Of a stretch of 28,223 bases of DNA, positions 23,387 to 28,223 are shown piece by piece. The position numbers were made by a program, and so were the translations under genes. The stretch lies in NCBI GenBank assembly GCA_965242745.1, contig CBDETG010000048.1, positions 1 to 28,223 of the forward strand. Direction: 5' to 3'. Under the pieces are notes generated by a model. It was given only the letters and a program-made list of their open reading frames with translations, ran no database searches and was not told where the DNA came from. Origin of the DNA: JABAAI01 sp965242745 (lineage in GTDB: Bacteria > Spirochaetota > Leptospiria > Leptospirales > Leptonemataceae). How positions within the stretch are numbered: the stretch's first letter is position 1; every line of letters starts with the position of its first letter.

Positions 23387-24679
23387 TCAAAGTAAATAAG
23401 ACTTATCAAAATCCCGCATAGTTTTTTTGATAGATTCTAAGTCCGCCTTCACCCATTCATGCCTGCTTTGCAATTCCGTATGTATATATCTTTCCAGCTC
23501 TCTGTATCTGGGCGTCAATTTCTTATGCTCCAGCTTATAGCCCCTGTTTGGATCGCTGGTCTGGTAGCTGTTTAGGCGTTTTTGTATGTCATGAGCGATG
23601 CCTACTTTGTATTCGTTCTTGTAAGCTTTGTTAGAAATCACGTAGACGTATTTTTGATCTATGTCTGTCTGCCTAAGGTCTGTTCTCTTTGGCGGGTCTG
23701 TAGAAAAGCGCAGGGCTTTCTTGTAATCAAAAAGCTCTTCTGGATTTGCGACCTCTTTCTTCAGCCTCTCTTGCACCAGCTCGTATGCTTTTATAGAAAT
23801 GTCTATGCCCACCCACTTGCGCCCCAGCTTTTCAGCGGCAATGCATGTGGTAGCGCAGCCGCAAAAAGGGTCCAGCACAAGCTCGCCCTTCTTGCTGCTT
23901 GCCTGGATGATGCGTTCTAGTAAAGCGAGCGGCTTTTGCGTGGGGTAGCCCGTGCGTTCTTTTGCCATTGCGTTGATTATTGGCAATTCCCAGACATCTC
24001 GCTCCCTTTGTTTCTTTCTCATGTATTGCTTGTGAAGCTTACCATCTGGATGCCTTATTTCTTTATACCTACCTTGTTTATCTTCTTTAGTATATTTCGT
24101 AAGTGAAAACTCACTTATAGCGATGCTGCTGCCCTCTTTACTGAAATACGTATTTGAAGACTTTGCATAAAAAAATATAGTATCATGCTTACGTTTGAAA
24201 AACTTTGCAGGCTCACCTGTCCCTTGATAAGACCAAATTATCTCATTTCTAAATTGCTTTTCACCAAAGACGCAATCTAAAAGTATTTTGAGATAATGCG
24301 ACATTGTGGGATCGCAGTGCAAATATAAGCTGCCCGTGTCTTTGAGTATCCGGTGGCATTCTAGTAGCCGTATGGCCATGTAGACAAGATAGCAGAAGTT
24401 ATACTTGTTGCCATAATCCCTGATGCCCATAAGGAAGCTGTATAGCTCGTCTTGGTCTTCTTTGATAGTCTTTAGCCATTCTTCTTTTAGATCTGCTTCT
24501 TGAAAATAATCCTTGAAGCTTGCGCCCTCCGCATGGCTTCCTATGGGCGCTGTAAAGACTTTCTTTTTGTTAAAGGGCGGGTCTAAGTATATCAGGTCTA
24601 CGCATTTGGAGTTTATGCCTTGCAATACGTCTATGTTGTCACGGCAGTAAATGGACCTATTTTGCAGATTGCTTTTCAT
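23387..24679 (-). CDS. DNA methyltransferase (N6-adenine/N4-cytosine, beta class) fused to a GIY-YIG (T5orf172-like) domain
   Basis: Residues 1-310 form an amino-methyltransferase: catalytic motif IV DPPF (33-36) precedes the AdoMet motif I LDPFCGCATT (269-278), the beta-class order, and TGYPTQKP precedes motif I. Asp-Pro-Pro-Phe fits adenine-N6 or cytosine-N4 modification. Residues about 342-415 form a GIY-YIG/T5orf172-like domain: VYVI (345-348), YKVG (357-360), Arg 368 and Glu near 394-396. So the nuclease core residues seem to be present. No separate restriction or specificity gene is adjacent. It could be an orphan methylase or a single-chain restriction-modification enzyme. ATG 24679 was chosen because the 27 codons upstream look unrelated to the family. 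Confidence 0.88.
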   Translation of the reverse strand: MKSNLQNRSIYCRDNIDVLQGINSKCVDLIYLDPPFNKKKVFTAPIGSHAEGASFKDYFQEADLKEEWLKTIKEDQDELYSFLMGIRDYGNKYNFCYLVYMAIRLLECHRILKDTGSLYLHCDPTMSHYLKILLDCVFGEKQFRNEIIWSYQGTGEPAKFFKRKHDTIFFYAKSSNTYFSKEGSSIAISEFSLTKYTKEDKQGRYKEIRHPDGKLHKQYMRKKQRERDVWELPIINAMAKERTGYPTQKPLALLERIIQASSKKGELVLDPFCGCATTCIAAEKLGRKWVGIDISIKAYELVQERLKKEVANPEELFDYKKALRFSTDPPKRTDLRQTDIDQKYVYVISNKAYKNEYKVGIAHDIQKRLNSYQTSDPNRGYKLEHKKLTPRYRELERYIHTELQSRHEWVKADLESIKKTMRDFDKSYLL

Positions 24680-24810
24680 TTGTTTTGTACAAAGCAAGGG
24701 CCAGCTAAGCGCGCAAGCCCCCGCCTGTCTTATTATTACTAGCCCTAAGGACGCCTGCAAGCTTTTCTATTCGTTTTTAGTGGGCTGTTGGATATAGTTC
24801 CCTGAAATTT

Positions 24811-24830
24811 GTTCAGGTTTCTTCCATAAA
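24811..24830. other. Small inverted repeat between asmA-like and methylase genes
   Basis: cctgaa-atttg-ttcagg forms a perfect 6-bp stem with a 5-nt loop in the 175-bp gap. On the minus strand, the direction of both neighbours, no U-run follows it, so it may be a weak attenuator or nothing. Confidence 0.2.
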
Positions 24831-24854
24831 CAAGGCCTGCAGCAAGCTATGGTT

Positions 24855-26327
24855 TTAGAAAAGTTTTTTAAACAGTTTTTTAGCCTCTTCTTTTGCAGCT
24901 TCTTTCAACTTATCTCCGTGCTTATCCTTAAGTTTGCGCAGCTCTTGCTTTGCCTTGCTTTGTAAAATGTTTTTCCCTTGCTTTTTGTAAATCTCTTGCA
25001 GGCTGGGAAGTTTTGCTTGCAGCTGCACCTTGGGCTTGCCCAGGGCTCCGCTTGAATGAAAAGGCAGGACAATCTGCCCTTGTTTTACGAGATTTACTAA
25101 GATACTCTGGCGAAGCTGTGAGGCTTCTGCTGGAGAAATGCCCAGGCTTCGCGCCAATCCTCGTTCTACTTGCTCTATATTTTTTTGCGATTGTTTCTTA
25201 GAAAGCCACATCTCACCCTGCATTTTATGCCGGGCCTGCGTTGTATGAAACCAAGCGCCCTTGTTTAGAGCTAAGCCAAAGTTTTGTGTTAGGAACTTCG
25301 TATCGCTTAATATAGTTAAGACGCTGCGATACATGCGTATTTGCGCCTCTACATCCTTGCTTAGTATTGCCTTTTCAGACAACTTAGACAAAGAAAGGCC
25401 TATTGTTTGGAGCTTATCTGCCTGCCCGCGCAGTTTCTCTGTAATGCTGAGGCCCGATATATAAGAGCCCTCGACAACTTTTGTTTTCAATAGAAGTTCT
25501 GGGTCTAGTATGCCTGTGTTCTTATGAAAGGGTCTTGCAAGTCCATTTGCAATAAAATGAAGGCGAGCGCTTTCTTTCTTCTCTTGCGTAAAGATGGCCA
25601 AGCGCATACGAAAATCAAGTTTTACCTGATTCTTTTTTGCAAGAGCTTTCGGGTCTATTTCAATATCATGCGCAAGGCAATACAAGTTTTCTATCAGCAG
25701 GCGATCCCCTGTCGCTTGGATTCGGACATCAAGCTGAGCGTCTTCCAAGCCAATCTTGGCAAGAGATGCTGCCAGAGGAATATCCTGTGCTCGGAAGGCT
25801 TTTGCAGGCTTTGCTTCCCCCTCTGCCAACTCGTTTTTTTGTACTTTCTTGTCAGGTATAGCATCGCTGGTTGGATTTGGCTTTCCTTGTACAATGCTTG
25901 GGGGCCTAAAGAGAGGGCTCAAGTTATTAGACCCGTCTTTTGCAATGTTTAGAGAGACCTTAGCTTTGTATACAACGAAGCCGTTTAAATGAAATAGGCC
26001 TGAGAAGAGCTTAAAGAGATCCAAGTCTAAAACCAGCTTCTCTAAGGACAGGGCCTTGTTGCTCATGGGAGAACGTTTTGTAAGAGGCAGAGCCAAATTG
26101 GCCGCCCGGTCTCTTGTGCCTAAAGCGAAGCCCTCTACTTCCAGATCTCCGCCCGATAGTATGCTGATGCGAAGCTTTTTCAAGTCTACGCGCGCATTCA
26201 AATAAGCTTCCGCTTGATGAACTAAAAATTCCTCAGTCACAAGAGATGAAAGATATAGGGAAGCGGCGCTTAGAGCTCCGAAGAAAAGTATGAGTATAAG
26301 GGCGGCAATCAGCAGTATTTTTTTCAT
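24855..26327 (-). CDS. AsmA-like inner-membrane/periplasmic protein
   Basis: The 490-aa protein starts with a single N-terminal membrane helix (KKILLIAALILILFFGALSAASLYL). An AsmA N-terminal-like segment follows (YLNARVDLKKLRISILSGGDLEVEGFALG...LSLEKLVLDLDLFKLFSG.F). AsmA-family proteins are large beta-groove periplasmic proteins linked to lipid transport and outer-membrane homeostasis. The C-terminus is unusual for the family: a Lys/Glu-rich helical tail (KQELRKLKDKHGDKLKEAAKEEAKKLFKKLF). The Lys-rich insert near residues 165-185 looks like a linker. Similarity is convincing in the first 150 residues and weak afterwards. The gene appears monocistronic, with a tandem repeat about 85 bp upstream of its start. 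Confidence 0.7.
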   Translation of the reverse strand: MKKILLIAALILILFFGALSAASLYLSSLVTEEFLVHQAEAYLNARVDLKKLRISILSGGDLEVEGFALGTRDRAANLALPLTKRSPMSNKALSLEKLVLDLDLFKLFSGLFHLNGFVVYKAKVSLNIAKDGSNNLSPLFRPPSIVQGKPNPTSDAIPDKKVQKNELAEGEAKPAKAFRAQDIPLAASLAKIGLEDAQLDVRIQATGDRLLIENLYCLAHDIEIDPKALAKKNQVKLDFRMRLAIFTQEKKESARLHFIANGLARPFHKNTGILDPELLLKTKVVEGSYISGLSITEKLRGQADKLQTIGLSLSKLSEKAILSKDVEAQIRMYRSVLTILSDTKFLTQNFGLALNKGAWFHTTQARHKMQGEMWLSKKQSQKNIEQVERGLARSLGISPAEASQLRQSILVNLVKQGQIVLPFHSSGALGKPKVQLQAKLPSLQEIYKKQGKNILQSKAKQELRKLKDKHGDKLKEAAKEEAKKLFKKLF

Positions 26328-26410
26328 AAGAACAAACTCAGGTCCGCTATTTGCCCTAAAGAAAAATAGCTTCGTGTAAAAGGCCCTTCTCTTCTATATA
26401 TCATATCATC

Positions 26411-26470
26411 ATCTATCATCATCTATTATCATCTATTATCATCTATTATCATCTATCATCATCTATCATC
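26411..26470. repeat. 10-bp tandem repeat upstream of the asmA-like gene
   Basis: Six consecutive 10-bp units in the register atctatcatc or atctattatc fill 26411-26470, with partial units on either side (atatcatc before, atccc after). The tract is 84-143 bp upstream of the asmA-like start, in its likely promoter region, where copy-number change could alter promoter spacing. Confidence 0.85.
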
Positions 26471-26617
26471 ATCCCTTCTCTTTCTAGTTCGCGATGAAAA
26501 AGGGCACGGACTCTTTTGGGCACGCAGTATGCTGCTTACAGAGACTAAGGATATATTTTTAGAGGATACATTTTTTGGCAAGAGATAACGTATTCTAAAA
26601 TTAGCGCTATTTCAATT

Positions 26618-26860
26618 TCAAATTAGGACAAGTATAGACTTCATGTCATCCGACCATTCCATGAAACTCTGCGCATGTTGTTCAACAATCTGTAAATATC
26701 TTTTTTCATGTTCATGAAGCTTTGCTTTTTTGTTAGTAACATTAACAGTAATCAATTTTCACGCAAGTAGTCCATTCCACTTGGTCTTGCAATTTTTTAT
26801 ACTTCTGCTTTATGAAAAAGCCCATCTACAATGATTACTTTATAACCTTGTTGTTAGTAT
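26618..26860 (-). pseudogene. Possible decayed gene remnant
   Basis: On the minus strand three short, sensible peptides follow one another in shifting frames: QQGYKVIIVDGLFHKAEV, then KYKKLQDQVEWTTCVKIDYC, then LITVNVTNKKAKLHEHEKRYLQ and IVEQHAQSFMEWSDDMKSILVLI with a TGA at 26618. Each break needs only a one- or two-base change. No intact start is apparent. I do not recognise the family. The rest of the 26471-26950 gap is AT-rich with no other gene that I can see. Confidence 0.3.
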
Positions 26861-26952
26861 TATGTATGTTTGTTTTGCTTGTTAAAGTCTTGCGCTTAAT
26901 GTGAAGCTGATTTTGCCTCATAAAAAAAAAATAAAAAAAATACTTTTTTTGC

Positions 26953-26981
26953 TTGACATTATAATGAGCTGGGTACAAAAT
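26953..26981 (+). promoter_or_regulatory. Candidate sigma-70-like promoter for the TpsA-like gene
   Basis: TTGACA (26953-26958) is followed after 17 bp by CAAAAT (26976-26981), with a long A-tract (26921-26940) just upstream that resembles an UP element. The TATAAT at 26960-26965 overlaps the spacer and has no -35 of its own at the right distance. Transcription from here would leave a 5' leader of about 120 nt before ATG 27111. Confidence 0.4.
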
Positions 26982-27110
26982 GAAAAAGCTTGTTTATGCA
27001 GGCGCTCACGTAAAAAATTGCAGGCCAAAGCGTATAGAGATATTCTATGTCTTGGGCCCTGACTACGTGCTTGTCTGTTATGGAAGTTTTTAAGCAATAG
27101 GAGTTTATCA

Positions 27111-28223
27111 ATGCAAACCAAATCCCCATTCTACCAAATCCCACGCAAATTTTACGTTCTCTGTAAAAAGGCATTTGCTAAGGCCAGAGAGCTAAGCTAC
27201 AAGGAGGTGTTCTATAGTAAGAAAATCAGTAAAAAAATCGATGTGTTTTTATACCGTAGCGTAGCTGCTGCTCTTAGTTTGCACTATCTTCTTGTTGTAA
27301 ACCTTGTGCAGCTTGCAGCTGAGCCTTCTGGCATACGGGTGGATAGAGGAAGGCACCCCTCTCTCGGAGCCAAGGGGCCTAGGGTCTATCAGAAACAGGG
27401 TGTGGATATTGTAGACATAAGCAAGGCCAATGATAAGGGTATTTCACATAACTTCTTTAGCGCCTTTGATGTGAGCCGCCGAGGTGCTGTTATGAATAAC
27501 AGCATATTTGATGGGGAATCGCTTTTGGCTGGTTTGCTTGGGGCGAATCTGAATTTGGGCGGTATTGCTGCCAGTATTATCCTTAATGAAGTTACAGGCC
27601 GCCGTGCTTCCAATTTGCGTGGCCAGGTAGAGATATTTGGTAAGAGAGCAAGTTTTATATTAGCAAACAGCGCGGGCATCACTTGTGACACTTGTGGCGT
27701 GCTTAATGCTGAGCGGGCTACTTTTACTACGGGCCATTCTGTTTTTGATGCGCAGGGGGAGATTGGTTTTGATGTGCGCGGAGGTGAGGTAGTTATTAAA
27801 GGGGGAGGCTTGGATGTTCTAGGTGTAGACTATTTTGACATTGTTAGCCGTACGGCCAAGGTGCATGCCGAAGTGCGGGCTAAGAAGCTCGGTTTTGTTC
27901 TGGGCGCAAATCATTATTTTTATGCAGATCGTAAGGCCAAGGGGCATGGCTTGCAAAGCAAAGGAATACGTTATGCCTTGGATGTTTCACGTTTGGGCGG
28001 TATCAAGGCAGGCAGTATCGCCCTTGAAAGTACGGACAGGGGCGTGGGGGTGCGCGTTGCAGGTAATATGGCCGCTTCTGCTGGGGAAATGATCATGACT
28101 GCGGATGGCCGCTTGCTCATCAAAGCAAAGCTGCAGGCTAGGGGTGATGTGCGTTTGCAAAGCGGCGATTCCGGAGTGGGGCTGAATGAGCATGGCCTCT
28201 TTTCTGGGGTTGCTGATGCGAGT
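27111..28223 (+). CDS. Filamentous-haemagglutinin-like two-partner-secretion exoprotein (TpsA), 3'-partial
   Basis: The frame is open from ATG 27111 to the right edge (371 codons, no stop). A clear Shine-Dalgarno sequence, aggag, lies about 8 nt before the ATG. Residues 1-70 form a long basic leader with a hydrophobic core at 51-70 (SVAAALSLHYLLVVNLVQLAA), like the extended signal peptides of large exoproteins. From residue 74 the haemagglutination-activity/TPS domain follows: VDISKANDKGISHNFF (101-116), LLGANLNLGGIAASIILNEVTG (142-163), LRGQVEIFGKRASFILANSAGITCDTCGVLN (169-199). These match the TPS motifs NxxGxSHN and NPNGI, with a CxxC at 192-195. The TPS domain directs export through a TpsB outer-membrane pore; no tpsB is in the window. 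Residues after about 215 are repetitive beta-helix sequence. Confidence 0.9.
   Translation, partial: MQTKSPFYQIPRKFYVLCKKAFAKARELSYKEVFYSKKISKKIDVFLYRSVAAALSLHYLLVVNLVQLAAEPSGIRVDRGRHPSLGAKGPRVYQKQGVDIVDISKANDKGISHNFFSAFDVSRRGAVMNNSIFDGESLLAGLLGANLNLGGIAASIILNEVTGRRASNLRGQVEIFGKRASFILANSAGITCDTCGVLNAERATFTTGHSVFDAQGEIGFDVRGGEVVIKGGGLDVLGVDYFDIVSRTAKVHAEVRAKKLGFVLGANHYFYADRKAKGHGLQSKGIRYALDVSRLGGIKAGSIALESTDRGVGVRVAGNMAASAGEMIMTADGRLLIKAKLQARGDVRLQSGDSGVGLNEHGLFSGVADAS

Noticed and set aside
26980..27093. A 37-codon leader peptide (MKKLVYAGAHV...) before the TpsA-like gene
   Set aside because: It has no Shine-Dalgarno sequence and would begin upstream of the predicted transcription start. There is no regulatory codon pattern.

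Overview
The window looks like a chromosomal segment of a Gram-negative, outer-membrane-bearing bacterium. It carries an RseP-type intramembrane protease, a BamB-like lipoprotein, an LPS heptose nucleotidyltransferase, an AsmA-like protein and a two-partner-secretion exoprotein. Medium GC content and the long, two-PDZ RseP would fit a spirochaete (Leptospirales-like) or a deltaproteobacterial/Bdellovibrio-type lineage. I cannot place it further without a search, and I saw no rRNA, tRNA or CRISPR array.

Layout: (1) 1-6423: the 3' part of one very large modular surface/secreted protein gene, running in from the left edge. In order it has Ig/FN3-like modules, a Cys module, a GLUG beta-helix, three more Cys modules, thrombospondin-1-like repeats and 21 nearly identical 93-bp (31-aa, six-Cys) repeats. 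Two single-base insertions split it into three reading frames. (2) 6424-7552: a non-coding repeat island with six tandem 68-bp units and a cluster of strong hairpins. (3) 7613-11036: comM, a possible 66-aa gene, an RsuA-family pseudouridine synthase, and the convergent genes msrP-yejB-msrB (methionine sulfoxide repair plus an ABC permease). (4) 13133-14381: a second repeat island related to the first but in opposite orientation, then a frameshifted coiled-coil membrane protein gene. (5) 14594-18428: class A penicillin-binding protein and a GT4 glycosyltransferase. (6) 23251-18499, minus strand: BamB-like lipoprotein, then a tightly coupled rfaE2-dxr-rseP operon. (7) 24679-23387, minus: an adenine-type DNA methyltransferase fused to a GIY-YIG domain. 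(8) 26327-24855, minus: an AsmA-like protein with a 10-bp tandem repeat just upstream. (9) 27111-28223, plus: the start of a filamentous-haemagglutinin-like TpsA exoprotein, running off the right edge.

The housekeeping genes share an envelope theme: peptidoglycan synthesis, glycan/LPS precursors, isoprenoid precursor, envelope stress proteolysis, outer-membrane assembly and repair of oxidised periplasmic proteins. The two ends of the window carry large repetitive surface proteins, and the gaps hold slippage-prone repeats and broken genes. The most unusual material is the first surface-protein gene with its 93-bp array, the two mosaic repeat islands, and a duplicated hairpin at 7230-7350 with a compensatory base-pair change that suggests a structured RNA or palindromic mobile repeat. 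I did not find a complete system that I can claim is new.
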